64,000 nt of DNA from JANQPA01 sp964628385. GTDB taxonomy: Bacteria > Bacteroidota > Bacteroidia > Chitinophagales > Saprospiraceae. Positions 36,581 through 46,320 of the stretch are shown one piece after another; the stretch's first letter is position 1, and the number at the start of each line of letters is the position of its first letter. The notes beneath the pieces are model-generated. The model ran no database searches. It had not been told where the DNA came from and was given only the letters and a program-made list of their open reading frames with translations. Made by a program: the position numbers and the translations under genes. The DNA lies in assembly GCA_964628385.1 (NCBI GenBank), contig CAZVOD010000003.1, positions 60,742-124,741 of the forward strand, given 5' to 3'.

Positions 36581-37162
36581 TCAGCTAGCTATTGTTCCTT
36601 TGATTCCTTCAAACGGAATATCATCGCCTTCTTTAACTATAAAAATCTTACTGGTTGTATCCAGTAATTGATTTTTAAAAAAGATATGCTGAGCAGGATT
36701 TAGCTCAAAGCCTTCCAGCCAAAGCACAAAACAAAGGTTATTTTTGCGCTGGCTCAGTTCGTAGACTTTTAGCCAGAAGTACCACTCTGAGGGATAAGTC
36801 TCATAAAAATGCATCATACGTTTTCGGAAAGAATAAGTCCAGGATCTTTTATAGTACCCGTCAATTGCCCTAAGTGCAGTCAGTGTATCTTTGGCTTTCT
36901 GAGCCATATCCTTCAAAAACCCCTCTGTATTCTCTTTAAGTGCCAGAAGTGGATCATGCCTGAGGTTAGGCTTACGCTCCCTGTAATTTTTTATTTCCCA
37001 GAATACGAGATGTTCATTATTGTAAATGGTAATAAAGTCGACTGCCTTGAGCCCTGCCCCACTCAGTCGGCTATAATAGGGATGGTCATCATACTTACGC
37101 ACTTTCCAGTTAGGCTCAAAGTCGAATATCAAATGGCTTTCAGAAACCTGCATAAGTAGCAT
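36581..37162 (-). CDS. Predicted PD-(D/E)XK nuclease-like protein
   Basis: A 193-aa protein of no family I recognise. Residues 40-60 carry D42 in L-K-A-V-D-F-I-T-I-Y and E56-x-K58 in F-W-E-I-K-N-Y, the spacing of a PD-(D/E)XK restriction-type nuclease core. A glutamate/lysine-rich helix follows. The start at 37162 (M-L-L-M-Q-V-S-E) is chosen because upstream codons in the open frame are hydrophobic and unconserved-looking. It sits between the atp genes and the OmpA pseudogene, separated from atpG by a terminator. It might also be a non-catalytic relative. Confidence 0.55.
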   Translation of the reverse strand: MLLMQVSESHLIFDFEPNWKVRKYDDHPYYSRLSGAGLKAVDFITIYNNEHLVFWEIKNYRERKPNLRHDPLLALKENTEGFLKDMAQKAKDTLTALRAIDGYYKRSWTYSFRKRMMHFYETYPSEWYFWLKVYELSQRKNNLCFVLWLEGFELNPAQHIFFKNQLLDTTSKIFIVKEGDDIPFEGIKGTIAS

Positions 37163-37250
37163 TCGGCATTTAGTGATGTTGTAATTTACCAAAATTTGGG
37201 ATGGGAAAAAAGGGGAGATTAATAGGTAGTAGGCAAGGTATAAAAACACT

Positions 37251-37282
37251 AGCCCCAAAAGCAGAAATCCACTTTTGGGGCT
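37251..37282 (-). terminator. ATP synthase operon terminator
   Basis: Perfect 11-bp arms (37251-37261 and 37272-37282), GC-rich at the base and followed on the minus strand by a T-rich stretch, 45 bases after the atpG stop. Confidence 0.85.
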
Positions 37283-37327
37283 ATGACCAGACTTATTGCA
37301 ACCCTTGGTTTTTAGTACCTGGATTGT

Positions 37328-38227
37328 TTAACTATTCTCAAGGGCCGCCGCACCACCAACGATTTCGAGGATTTCCTTGGTGATCGCTTCCTGACGAGCT
37401 TTATTGTAAGAGATTTTCAGATCGCGAAGTAGTTCTCCGGCATTGTCGGTAGCCGCATCCATGGCAGTCATACGTGCACCGTGCTCAGAGGCATTAGTAT
37501 CCAGCAAATACTTTTGGAATTGAGTAAGAAGAATGTTGGGAATAAGATATTCCAGCAATCCGTTCATATCGGGTTCGAAGATATAATCGGCACGAATTTC
37601 TTTTCCTTCGATTTCCTGCGCTTCTATGGTTTCTACTGGTAGAAATTGCTCAACCTGTGGATATTGAGCAGCAGGGTTTTTAAACAGACCGTAAGCTACA
37701 TCGATCTTATCAAAAACACCTTCTTCAAACTTATCCATCAAAAGTTGACCAACTTTTTTGGTATTGTCAAAGGATAAGTCGTTGAAGAGGTTCACATATT
37801 CCTTGTGGTACTGGATATTTGGCAATCTTTTCTGAAAGTATTCCAACCCTTTTTTACCTATATTGATCATATGCAGGTTACCGCTTTCATACACTTCGCT
37901 ATATTCTTTGTTGATGCGTTGCATGGCAGCTTTAGAGATATTATTATTAAAAGCACCACACAGGCCACGATCCGAGGTAACAACTACGATACAGGCGCTT
38001 TTCACTTCACGCTCTGTGGAAAAGCTGGAAAACACATCATCGCCCTCCACATTGGAAAGGATGTTGCTCAGCATTTCATTGAGCTTGTCAGCGTAGGGGC
38101 GCATTTGCTGGATAGCTGTTTGTGCCCTTCTTAGCTTAGAAGCTGCCACCATTTTCATGGCGCGAGTGATTTGCTGTGTATTTTTAACGGACCCTATCCG
38201 ATCCCGTACTTCTTTAAGGTTTGCCAT
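37328..38227 (-). CDS. atpG: ATP synthase F1 gamma subunit
   Basis: A 299-aa central-stalk subunit that turns inside the alpha3-beta3 ring. It opens with the family signature (R-D-R-I-G-S-V-K-N-T-Q-Q-I-T-R-A-M-K-M-V-A-A-S-K-L in the first 33 residues). The closing region reads A-A-T-D-N-A-G-E-L and Y-N-K-A-R-Q-E-A-I-T-K-E-I-L-E-I-V-G-G. It is the last gene of the minus-strand atp cluster, and a strong terminator follows. The beta and epsilon genes are not here. Confidence 0.96.
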   Translation of the reverse strand: MANLKEVRDRIGSVKNTQQITRAMKMVAASKLRRAQTAIQQMRPYADKLNEMLSNILSNVEGDDVFSSFSTEREVKSACIVVVTSDRGLCGAFNNNISKAAMQRINKEYSEVYESGNLHMINIGKKGLEYFQKRLPNIQYHKEYVNLFNDLSFDNTKKVGQLLMDKFEEGVFDKIDVAYGLFKNPAAQYPQVEQFLPVETIEAQEIEGKEIRADYIFEPDMNGLLEYLIPNILLTQFQKYLLDTNASEHGARMTAMDAATDNAGELLRDLKISYNKARQEAITKEILEIVGGAAALENS

Positions 38228-38351
38228 GGATTAAATTTTACGCCATTGAAGAGTATTCAATGGTATTTTACCACTAAAAATATTTCCCATACTATTTTAA
38301 GACGCAAGCTGCCGCAACCCTACGACAGCGTGCGTACAATGGGCATCAATA

Positions 38352-39956
38352 TTATTTCTTAAATTGGGCAGCTATTTCAAGCGCCAATTCCTTGGTTTTA
38401 TTTTGAGCTTCCTTATCCCACTTACCTGATTTAAATTCTGCCAGAACATCAGACAAACGCTGCTCCATTTCCGTTAGGAAGCGCATTTCAAATTCTTTTA
38501 CCTTATCGATTGGCACCTCTTTAAGCAAGTTATTAGTACCTGCATATATGATAGCTACCTGCTTTTCTACCGGTACCGGAGAGTACTGAGGCTGCTTAAG
38601 AATTTCTACGTTTCTACGGCCTTTTTCCAGAACAGCTCTTGTAGAAGCATCGAGGTCAGAACCAAACTTAGCAAAAGCTTCCAACTCACGGAAAGCCGCT
38701 TGGTCAAGCTTCAGTGTACCGGATACTTTCTTCATGGATTTGATCTGAGCAGAACCACCAACACGAGATACAGAAATACCTACGTTAATCGCCGGGCGCA
38801 CCCCAGCGTTAAATAAGTTAGTTTCCAGGAATATCTGACCATCTGTAATAGAAATCACATTGGTAGGAATATATGCAGAAACGTCTCCGGCCTGAGTTTC
38901 AATAATAGGTAAGGCCGTTAAGGAACCGCCACCTTTGATAATTGACTCCCCGTTTTCGTCTTTGGCATTTTTCAATGATTCCGGCAAATCGTTCATCGTA
39001 CGGGCAATTTCATCATTGTTGATAATCTTAGCCGCGCGTTCCAACAAGCGAGAGTGGAGGTAGAATACATCACCAGGATAAGCTTCACGCCCTGGAGGAC
39101 GACGAAGTAAAAGTGATACCTCACGGTAGGCTACAGCTTGCTTCGATAAATCATCGTATACAATCAATGCAGGACGACCGGTATCACGGAAATACTCTCC
39201 GATAGCAGCACCTGCAAACGGAGCATAAAACTGTAAAGGCGCCGGAGATGAAGCCGGAGCAGAAACGATAACAGTATATTCTAAAGCACCGTTTTCTTCC
39301 AGTGTTCTGGCTACCTGCGCAACGGTAGAAGCTTTCTGGCCAGAAGCTACATAAACACAGAAAACAGGCTCTCCTCTTTCATAAAATTCACGCTGGTTGA
39401 TGATTGTATCCAGAGCAACAGCTGTTTTACCCGTCTGACGGTCACCGATGATCAGCTCCCGCTGGCCACGTCCGATAGGAATCATAGAGTCAATAGCCTT
39501 GATACCGGTTTGTAGTGGTTCAGTTACTGGTTGACGATAAATTACACCCGGCGCTTTTCGCTCCAGAGGCATTTCATACAATTCACCCGGTATTTCTCCT
39601 TTACCATCGATCGGCTTTCCCAATGGATCAACTACGCGGCCAAGGAACCCGTCACCGACTTTAATCGAAGCGATCAGGCCGGTACGATGTACGCGAGCTC
39701 CTTCACGGATACCCTCACTGGGCCCCATTAATACGACCCCTACGTTATCTTCTTCTAGATTTAATACGATTGCTCTTACGCCGGTTTCAAATTCTACAAG
39801 CTCCCCCGCCTGGGCTTTAGTTAAACCAAAAACACGAGCGATACCATCACCTACCTGCAGAACGGTACCGTACTCTTCAAGCTCTGAGGAAGAGCTAAAT
39901 CCAGAGATTTGTTGTTTTAATATTTCAGATATTTCTTCAGGTCTTACGTCAACCAT
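38352..39956 (-). CDS. atpA: ATP synthase F1 alpha subunit
   Basis: A 534-aa non-catalytic nucleotide-binding subunit. The P-loop G-D-R-Q-T-G-K-T is near residue 178. The signature [16 protein letters not shown] is near 387, and [13 protein letters not shown] near 425. The N-terminal amphipathic helix for delta binding is present ([13 protein letters not shown]). It is separated from atpG by 124 bases and from atpH by 95 bases, longer than is common inside atp operons. Confidence 0.97.
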   Translation of the reverse strand: MVDVRPEEISEILKQQISGFSSSSELEEYGTVLQVGDGIARVFGLTKAQAGELVEFETGVRAIVLNLEEDNVGVVLMGPSEGIREGARVHRTGLIASIKVGDGFLGRVVDPLGKPIDGKGEIPGELYEMPLERKAPGVIYRQPVTEPLQTGIKAIDSMIPIGRGQRELIIGDRQTGKTAVALDTIINQREFYERGEPVFCVYVASGQKASTVAQVARTLEENGALEYTVIVSAPASSPAPLQFYAPFAGAAIGEYFRDTGRPALIVYDDLSKQAVAYREVSLLLRRPPGREAYPGDVFYLHSRLLERAAKIINNDEIARTMNDLPESLKNAKDENGESIIKGGGSLTALPIIETQAGDVSAYIPTNVISITDGQIFLETNLFNAGVRPAINVGISVSRVGGSAQIKSMKKVSGTLKLDQAAFRELEAFAKFGSDLDASTRAVLEKGRRNVEILKQPQYSPVPVEKQVAIIYAGTNNLLKEVPIDKVKEFEMRFLTEMEQRLSDVLAEFKSGKWDKEAQNKTKELALEIAAQFKK

Positions 39957-40051
39957 ATTTTTCGATTTTTCTGCCCGCTAAGGGGCGGGTTAGCGTTAAA
40001 AATAAAAAGAGCGTAATTCTTTGCTGCCGAAAAGTGATATCGGCTATATGA

Positions 40052-40624
40052 TCAAGTCTTTTCTACTAATGAAGTATAAAGATTATCTCTAAATTCTTTC
40101 TTGAAAGTATTCAGCTTATTGGAAATACTGGTATCAATAACTTTGTCATCAAACTCAATAACAAACCCTCCGATAAGCTCCGGATCGATCTTGACTTCAA
40201 TCTCTACAGTTTCATCCACAAATTTGCTGGTCTTCAGCTTCTTGCTGATCTTTTCCAGCGTGTCATCACTCAGTTCAGTTGCTGAAGTGAGCTTCACCGA
40301 AGTGATATTCATAATGTTTTTATACTGCAGGATGAACTCTTCGGCCACTTCGAGAAGGTATTTTTCTCTGTTTTTATTGATTAATAATAACAGGAATTTC
40401 ATAGTTAGATCATCGTAGCTCTTTTCAAAAAGGCTCTTTATAATCTGTACCTTTTTATCCTTTTGAAGGATAGGCGACCGCAGGAAGTTTCTAAAGTCTT
40501 TGTTCTCTCTGGAAATAGCGCTGAATGATTCTACATCTTCTTTAACCCTATCCAGTTTATTTATGCCGGAGGCCAATTCAATCAGTGTCTTGGCGTATCT
40601 TGATGCTATTCTTGTTATTGACAT
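40052..40624 (-). CDS. atpH: ATP synthase F1 delta subunit
   Basis: A 190-aa peripheral-stalk subunit. It starts with A-S-R-Y-A-K-T-L-I-E-L-A and ends with the conserved V-K-I-D-P-E-L-I-G-G-F-V-I-E-F-D-D-K-V-I-D-T-S-I near residues 145-168. It lies 51 bases after atpF. The order B-E-F-H-A-G matches other Bacteroidota. Confidence 0.95.
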   Translation of the reverse strand: MSITRIASRYAKTLIELASGINKLDRVKEDVESFSAISRENKDFRNFLRSPILQKDKKVQIIKSLFEKSYDDLTMKFLLLLINKNREKYLLEVAEEFILQYKNIMNITSVKLTSATELSDDTLEKISKKLKTSKFVDETVEIEVKIDPELIGGFVIEFDDKVIDTSISNKLNTFKKEFRDNLYTSLVEKT

Positions 40625-40675
40625 GCGCTGTGCAAATTTTAAAAAGTTAGAGAAATAAGCTTGCTCAACGCAGCA

Positions 40676-41197
40676 TTAATTCAATTCGATCTCATCGATC
40701 AAAGTGCTTACTAACTCTTCATTCTCTTTTTTTCCAGCAATCTGTTTTCTGGTCAACTTCTCGGCGATTTCTATGGCCATAATACCGAGAGAATTTTTAA
40801 CGTTAGTAACCATTTCCAACTTTCTGTTTTCGATTTCTGTCTTGGCAGCGTTAACAATGCGCTGTGCTTCTTTTTTTGCTTTTTCTTTAGCTTCTGCAAT
40901 GATAGAGTCTTTCATTTCTTTAGCTTCCAGCAGGATTTGAGACCGCTCTTCCTGTGCTTTTCTCAAAAGCTCTTCATTTTCAGCTTTCAGGTTTTGCATT
41001 TCCTGACGTGCTTTTTTTGCCTCATCCAAAGATTCCTGGATGGCGTCTTCTCTTTCTTTGAGTGCGTTCTGTATAGGTCTTAGGGCAAATCTGGAGAGCA
41101 GAAAATACACAATGATAAAGATAATGGAGGTCCAAAAGATCAACCCCGGATCTGGAACCAGTATAGGAAATTCTGCGAGAAACAGCATTTGAGTCAT
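40676..41197 (-). CDS. atpF: ATP synthase Fo b subunit
   Basis: A 173-aa peripheral-stalk subunit with one N-terminal membrane helix (P-G-L-I-F-W-T-S-I-I-F-I-I-V-Y-F near residues 17-33) and a long charged coiled coil (R-F-A-L-R-P-I-Q-N-A-L-K-E-R). It is downstream of atpE after a 115-base gap that holds a hairpin. Confidence 0.95.
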   Translation of the reverse strand: MTQMLFLAEFPILVPDPGLIFWTSIIFIIVYFLLSRFALRPIQNALKEREDAIQESLDEAKKARQEMQNLKAENEELLRKAQEERSQILLEAKEMKDSIIAEAKEKAKKEAQRIVNAAKTEIENRKLEMVTNVKNSLGIMAIEIAEKLTRKQIAGKKENEELVSTLIDEIELN

Positions 41198-41251
41198 AGT
41201 GAATAAAATTTATATAGCCTGTATTATTTTTTTGCTTTTGGACGAATGGTC

Positions 41252-41286
41252 ATGTAAGACCGGCAGCCAACCGCCCCGGCCTTACA
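41252..41286 (-). other. Intercistronic hairpin after atpE
   Basis: Arms 41252-41263 and 41275-41286 pair at 11 of 12 positions around an 11-base GC-rich loop, in the gap between atpE and atpF. No T-run follows directly on the transcribed strand, so a processing or mRNA-stabilising structure is more likely than a full terminator. Confidence 0.55.
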
Positions 41287-41312
41287 TCCTGCTTTTGACG
41301 CTATTGTGCTGC

Positions 41313-41510
41313 TTACAAGCTAGCCAATAGACCAACAACGATCGCAAAAAGTGCTGCACCCTCTACGAAAGCTGCTGTCAAGATCATGTTTGCACGGATA
41401 TCACCCGCTGCTTCTGGCTGACGTGCAATGGCGTTCATAGCTTGGCTACCGATCAATCCGATACCAAGACCTGCACCTAATGCCGCTAAACCTGCTCCAA
41501 TTGGACCCAT
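41313..41510 (-). CDS. atpE: ATP synthase Fo c subunit
   Basis: A 65-aa two-helix proteolipid. The polar loop A-R-Q-P-E is at residues 29-33, and the ion-binding glutamate is E50 in A-A-F-V-E-G-A-A-L-F. Na+-type rings usually need a partner glutamine in helix 1 and serine or threonine after the glutamate. Here glycine follows it and no suitable glutamine is seen, so proton coupling is expected. At 65 residues it is shorter than many c subunits. Confidence 0.95.
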   Translation of the reverse strand: MGPIGAGLAALGAGLGIGLIGSQAMNAIARQPEAAGDIRANMILTAAFVEGAALFAIVVGLLASL

Positions 41511-41546
41511 TTGTTAAGGATTTATATGGATTAAAAAATATTCAAA

Positions 41547-42851
41547 TTAGTGAGCGTGTGCTTCGTCGTGATGCCCCTCTTCTACTGCTGCTCCGATGTA
41601 AGACGCCGACAGAATGGCAAAAATGAAGGCCTGTACGAATGCTACCAACAACTCGATCAGGTTCATAAATGCAGTAAACAAACCTCCTACAATTGCACCT
41701 ACTCCTGCTCCCAGTGGATTCTGCCCCATATCACCGAAGAGGAATACCAAACCCACCAAACTCAAAATGATGATGTGCCCCGCTGAAATATTGGCAAACA
41801 AACGTATCATTAAAGAGAAGGGTTTGATGAACAAACTTAGAATCTCTACCGGAGTAAGGATAAACTTCACGTAGGTTGGTATACCGGGCATCCAGAGGAT
41901 GTGCTGCCAGTAATGCGCATTACCATTAATATTAGTAACGATAAATGTAATAACTGCCAGAGTAAGCGTTACAGCAATATTACCAGTCACGTTAGCACCT
42001 CCCGGAAAAAAGGGTATCAACCCAAACAGATTACAAAACAAAATAAAGAAGAACAGACTCATAATGAATGGCTGAAAGCGCTCGTAGTGCTTTTCGCCAA
42101 TCATTGGCCTTGTCACTTCATCTCTCATAAACAAAAATATAGGCTCCATCAATGACTGAATGCCTGATGGCGCTTTACCTTTATTTTTCTTATAACCACT
42201 AGCCACCGAAAAGAAGATAAAAACCAGTAAAAGACCGGCCAGGATCATAGTGAACACATTCTTGGTAACAGAAAAGTCGTAAAAAGAAGTAATACCATAC
42301 CCCAGAAGGTTACCATCCAGCTTACTTGGCCGCTCTACCTCGTACTGCTTGCCCTCGTAGGTAATATATGCAGGAGCTGCTTTCTCTTTTTCAGCGTTAG
42401 CATTGCTGCTTTTATCTGAATCACCAGGATCATCACCACTATGCCCCGATTCATCAGAATGGCCGGCAGCAGCAGAAGCTTCTCCATGCTCCGCATAATC
42501 AGCGTATTTTACCTCTCCCATAGGAAAAGCATCATCTTTTATACGATGTACCCTCCCGTGAATCAACACATATCTGTCAATCGCTTTAGTGCCGTGTTCA
42601 AAAGTACTGGACATAGTGAATGTCCATCCCTCGTCCGGTGCGTAGAGAATACAGGGCAATGGCATATGAACACCTTCCCAAATGTGAATTTCGTTGGCAT
42701 CAGCGATATGCTCTACAACCACCTCGAATGGTTTGTATTCTTTTTTAGCATTGTCCGACTCTCCGCTGGCAAAAACAGATGAGCAATAAGCAAACAAAAA
42801 GAAAAAAGCTATTAGGGCGGGGAATCTATGTCTCGTTTGTTGTAATATCAC
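41547..42851 (-). CDS. atpB: ATP synthase Fo a subunit with long N-terminal extension
   Basis: A 434-aa protein; many bacterial a subunits have about 250-290 residues. The C-terminal part has the membrane helices with the proton-channel arginine region (F-S-L-M-I-R-L-F-A-N-I-S-A-G-H near residue 350). The first 200 residues are a signal peptide (ending C-S-S-V-F-A), a periplasmic domain and a His/Asp/Ser-rich linker (G-H-S-D-E-S-G-H-S-G). Extended N-termini are known in Bacteroidota a subunits. It is first in the atp operon, 36 bases before atpE, and has a -7 box upstream. No atpI is visible. Confidence 0.93.
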   Translation of the reverse strand: MILQQTRHRFPALIAFFFLFAYCSSVFASGESDNAKKEYKPFEVVVEHIADANEIHIWEGVHMPLPCILYAPDEGWTFTMSSTFEHGTKAIDRYVLIHGRVHRIKDDAFPMGEVKYADYAEHGEASAAAGHSDESGHSGDDPGDSDKSSNANAEKEKAAPAYITYEGKQYEVERPSKLDGNLLGYGITSFYDFSVTKNVFTMILAGLLLVFIFFSVASGYKKNKGKAPSGIQSLMEPIFLFMRDEVTRPMIGEKHYERFQPFIMSLFFFILFCNLFGLIPFFPGGANVTGNIAVTLTLAVITFIVTNINGNAHYWQHILWMPGIPTYVKFILTPVEILSLFIKPFSLMIRLFANISAGHIIILSLVGLVFLFGDMGQNPLGAGVGAIVGGLFTAFMNLIELLVAFVQAFIFAILSASYIGAAVEEGHHDEAHAH

Positions 42852-42885
42852 TTCTTGTGCTTTAATGCATTGTTAAAATCGACCA

Positions 42886-42893
42886 CAAATGTA
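42886..42893 (-). promoter_or_regulatory. -7 box (TACATTTG) of the atp operon
   Basis: An exact TAnnTTTG match on the minus strand, 34 bases before the atpB start. The -33 position is not a clear TTTG. Upstream (42978-43013) there is an 8-bp stem that could be a weak terminator for the helicase gene. Confidence 0.45.
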
Positions 42894-43114
42894 GCCACTT
42901 AAATTATATTAGTAAAAAGAAATTGATCTTTTTTTACACCCTTATGATCAATTTTGATGAATTGATTCACAATAAGTTAGAGTACTTATATACTTTTCTA
43001 CATATGTACTCTACAATTTCCTCAGGCGCTCCAAAGTAGCTACCGAAAACCCCCTCTCAAACAAAATATTAGTTTGAATAGTAGTCAAATCCACGACAAA
43101 ATACAGGTGCCCTT

Positions 43115-46100
43115 TTAATCGTCTAACTCCTCAAGACCTTTTCTGGCAAAACTGTTCGGTGCAATATTTTGGCCAAAAAACTGACACCAGGGACATTCTT
43201 CCTTACCACAAGCTTCAAATTCCTGATTTTGAATTTTGCGGTAAGTCTCTTTGACTAGATTTTTAATAAAAAATAAACCTTCCTGGTCGTACTTAATCGA
43301 TATATCCACGTTCTGCCCATTAATATCGGGAGTAATAAATGAGATCACGCCCTGTGTAGTCAACTCCAGGCTTCCTTGCCGCTGGTCCAGCAACAATTTA
43401 TAAAAGTACAATTGGCGCCAGTAATTTCCACCGTGAGGCCTGGAGGGGGCTGGCCCTTTTACTTTTGTTGAATCCGGCTTGCCTGTCTTATAATCCACTA
43501 CGCGCAGTACCTGTCCTTTGAGTGTATCCAGGCGGTCAATCACCCCGACTAACGGAATACCCTCCCATTCCACATTTCGGACAAGATATTCCGTTCGTAC
43601 CTCGCTAGGCCACTCCTCTACATTCGTCTGATAATACTGTGTCAATTGTTGTTTGCCCAAGTCAAGGCGTATTTGGTAGTTTTTTTCCGAAAAGCGACCT
43701 CTGGACTGGGCCATTTCCTGCTCAAAAAAGCGGAGCAGCACCCTCAATTCCGGAAAGCTTTTTCGTCGTCTGAGACTGATCTGATCAAAGAGGCGCTGCA
43801 AACTATTGTGGATAGCAGTACCGAAAAGCGCCGCTTCTCTTTCTTGTACGGGCACCTTTAGCAGATGTTCGTAGAAGAACCCTAAAGGACAATACAGATA
43901 ACTATTAAGGGAAGATACACTCAACTTGAACTCTTGTAAGAGTTGCTTTACCCATTCTTCCTGATAATCGCTAAAGTCTGTTATCGGTGCTTCCCGCAGT
44001 CCTTCCAGTTGACTTTCCAGGACAGTGGCTTTTTCGGGAAATATTTCCCTGAATACTAACTGGTCACTTTTTTGCAGTTCATCGATAAACAAGGCATAAT
44101 TCAGGTCTTTACCATTTTCATCCTGCCGGCTGTAAGAAATATGAAGCGCTGCTTTTGCGCGGGTCATTGCCACAAAAAATAGTCGTCGCCGGGCTTCTAG
44201 CGCATCTTCCTCACCGGAATAGGTAAGCGTATCAGGAAGCGAAAAGCGATAGTTATTATGGCGATTACCTGGTTGCCATTGTTCCTTTACACAATCAATC
44301 AAAAAAACAGTTTCAAATTCCAACCCCTTGGCGCTATGCGCCGTGAGCAGTTGTACTCCGCGATCTGAATCGACACTCTTTTGCAATGGAATTGTGATGC
44401 GGTTGGTATCTATTTTTTTCAGTAATTCTATCAACTCCTGCAGCGTCATAAGAGGGTTTCGCTTACACTCACTTCTGATAAAATTCATAAACGAACTGAG
44501 CAACTGAATGTAATATTCTCGCTGCGGATGCGAAGCTGTGAATTGTAAAAAGCCAGAACGGTTGATAACCCGTTCGATGAAAGCAGGAAGGCTTATCTCG
44601 TAAAGTTGAAAAAGTAAAGTATTAAAAAAATGACTCCACTGATGAAAAGGTTTTTTGGGTTTTATACCAAAATGATCCAGCCAGTATGTTTCCTCCACGA
44701 TGGTTCTCCATTCCGGCCGGTCTTTTACATTCATTTGTCCCAACTGCAGACTAAGCTGAGCTACGGCTTTATGAGGTACCCCTATGAACTCAAAGTGCAA
44801 AATTTTGAAGAGTAAATGCTCTCCGCCAAACGGCAGCTCGCTCTCCAGTGCAAAATACTCCAGCACGGTCCTCAGGCTTTGAATGAGCGGCTCTTCAAGG
44901 ATATTGATGTCTTTTTTGACCTGATACGGGATATTTTTTCTTTCCAAAAGCGTAATCAGATATTCCGCTTGTCGGTGTCGGGCGTAAAGTACGCCTATTT
45001 CTTCCAATGGTTGGCCCTGATCTTTGTACTCCTGTATCTGATTGGCAATATGAACCATCTCCTGTATCCTGTTGGGATAAATATCGACCTGAACTGCGGT
45101 AGCTAATTCAGCGTATGCTTTATTGCGGGCTTTGAGTTGCTTATCAATCACAGCCTCGTCAATACTATTGAGAATCCGATTCTCGTTTTGAGCGATCAAC
45201 CCGGTAGCTGTATCCAGTAATGACTGTGCCGAACGATAATTATCAGTAAGCAAGACCAAAGAAAGCTGATCCTTAAAATCAAGATAAAAATCCTGAAGAT
45301 TTTTCAGGCGTGCTCCTTGGAATTCGTAGATCGACTGATCATCATCGCCAACAATAAAGATATTTGGATTTTCCCAAAAGGCTATCAATTTTCTGATCAA
45401 TTCATTCTGAGCGCCATTAGTATCCTGATACTCGTCAATCAAAAAGTATAAATAGCGTTCCTGGTAACTCCTTAATAAGGTGGGGTATTTTTCAAAAGCT
45501 TCCAGCACCCAAAGTATCATATCTTCATAATCATAGCGCTTGTGAGCCCTCATCAAATTCAAATATTTAGGATAAAGCCTGGCCGCTGCCAGTAGCAGTT
45601 CCATGCGTCGCTCTACATCTCGGATCTGGTTAATTTTCAGATCCCCTTTTTTCTTGTTGCCGCTTTTGCGTTTATAGATAAACTCTTCCCGCTGTGGCAG
45701 GCTTTTAAGGTAGGCTTCTACCTGACTTTCGATAAGTTCTACCGTCCAGGCTTCCTTTTTCATGTGTTTGAACAACTCATAGAGGTGCTTTTCATAGAAA
45801 TAAACTTCTGTCCTTCCCCTTTTGATGGGATGTTGCCCCGGTAGGCCATCGATTAGCTCCCTTATGATATCAATGCGCTCCAATTCGGAAAGTGGCTCCA
45901 GTCCCCGCCGCCCAAAGAGCTCCATGTGATCCCTGATTATGGCATTACAAAAAGAATGGAAAGTAAAGATATTCACCCGATAAGCTTCGGGCCCGATGAA
46001 TTGAAGTAACCGTTGCCGCATCGCTCTTACGCCTGCCTCGGTGAATGTCAGGCACAGGATATTTTGGGCCTTTGTATCTGACTGTAGCAGGATGGTACCA

Positions 46101-46264
46101 ATACGGGCGGTGAGCATGTGAGTTTTTCCCGTCCCTGGTCCGGCGATAACAAGCATGGGCCCTTCAATAGTTTCCACTGCCTTACGCTGGGCTGCATTGA
46201 GCCGTTCCAGCTCTTTCTGAAACTGAGTATTGTAAAATTGACGTTTAAGGGTTTGCTCACTCAT
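43115..46264 (-). CDS. UvrD/RecB-like ATP-dependent helicase with C-terminal nuclease and Fe-S motif
   Basis: A 1049-aa superfamily 1 helicase. The Walker A motif A-G-P-G-T-G-K-T is at residues 41-48, motif II reads F-L-I-D-E-Y-Q-D-T, and motif VI V-A-M-T-R-A-K-A. The C-terminal RecB-type nuclease has D910 (V-G-V-I-D-R) and D924/K926 (V-V-D-Y-K-T-G). Cysteines in L-Y-C-P-L-G-F near residue 775 and at 1019, 1024 and 1027 match a four-cysteine iron-sulfur cluster as in AddB or Cas4. It is probably a DNA-end-processing repair enzyme, but no AddB/RecC partner is adjacent. Confidence 0.92.
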   Translation of the reverse strand: MSEQTLKRQFYNTQFQKELERLNAAQRKAVETIEGPMLVIAGPGTGKTHMLTARIGTILLQSDTKAQNILCLTFTEAGVRAMRQRLLQFIGPEAYRVNIFTFHSFCNAIIRDHMELFGRRGLEPLSELERIDIIRELIDGLPGQHPIKRGRTEVYFYEKHLYELFKHMKKEAWTVELIESQVEAYLKSLPQREEFIYKRKSGNKKKGDLKINQIRDVERRMELLLAAARLYPKYLNLMRAHKRYDYEDMILWVLEAFEKYPTLLRSYQERYLYFLIDEYQDTNGAQNELIRKLIAFWENPNIFIVGDDDQSIYEFQGARLKNLQDFYLDFKDQLSLVLLTDNYRSAQSLLDTATGLIAQNENRILNSIDEAVIDKQLKARNKAYAELATAVQVDIYPNRIQEMVHIANQIQEYKDQGQPLEEIGVLYARHRQAEYLITLLERKNIPYQVKKDINILEEPLIQSLRTVLEYFALESELPFGGEHLLFKILHFEFIGVPHKAVAQLSLQLGQMNVKDRPEWRTIVEETYWLDHFGIKPKKPFHQWSHFFNTLLFQLYEISLPAFIERVINRSGFLQFTASHPQREYYIQLLSSFMNFIRSECKRNPLMTLQELIELLKKIDTNRITIPLQKSVDSDRGVQLLTAHSAKGLEFETVFLIDCVKEQWQPGNRHNNYRFSLPDTLTYSGEEDALEARRRLFFVAMTRAKAALHISYSRQDENGKDLNYALFIDELQKSDQLVFREIFPEKATVLESQLEGLREAPITDFSDYQEEWVKQLLQEFKLSVSSLNSYLYCPLGFFYEHLLKVPVQEREAALFGTAIHNSLQRLFDQISLRRRKSFPELRVLLRFFEQEMAQSRGRFSEKNYQIRLDLGKQQLTQYYQTNVEEWPSEVRTEYLVRNVEWEGIPLVGVIDRLDTLKGQVLRVVDYKTGKPDSTKVKGPAPSRPHGGNYWRQLYFYKLLLDQRQGSLELTTQGVISFITPDINGQNVDISIKYDQEGLFFIKNLVKETYRKIQNQEFEACGKEECPWCQFFGQNIAPNSFARKGLEELDD

Positions 46265-46312
46265 GAAAAGATAGAATAGGTTACTTTAACTGGTAAGCTA
46301 AGTAATATATTT

Positions 46313-46320
46313 CAAAAGTA
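46313..46320 (-). promoter_or_regulatory. -7 box (TACTTTTG) upstream of the helicase gene
   Basis: An exact TAnnTTTG match in the gap between the Crp/Fnr stop and the helicase start, 49 bases before that start. It suggests the helicase can be transcribed independently of the regulator. Confidence 0.4.
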
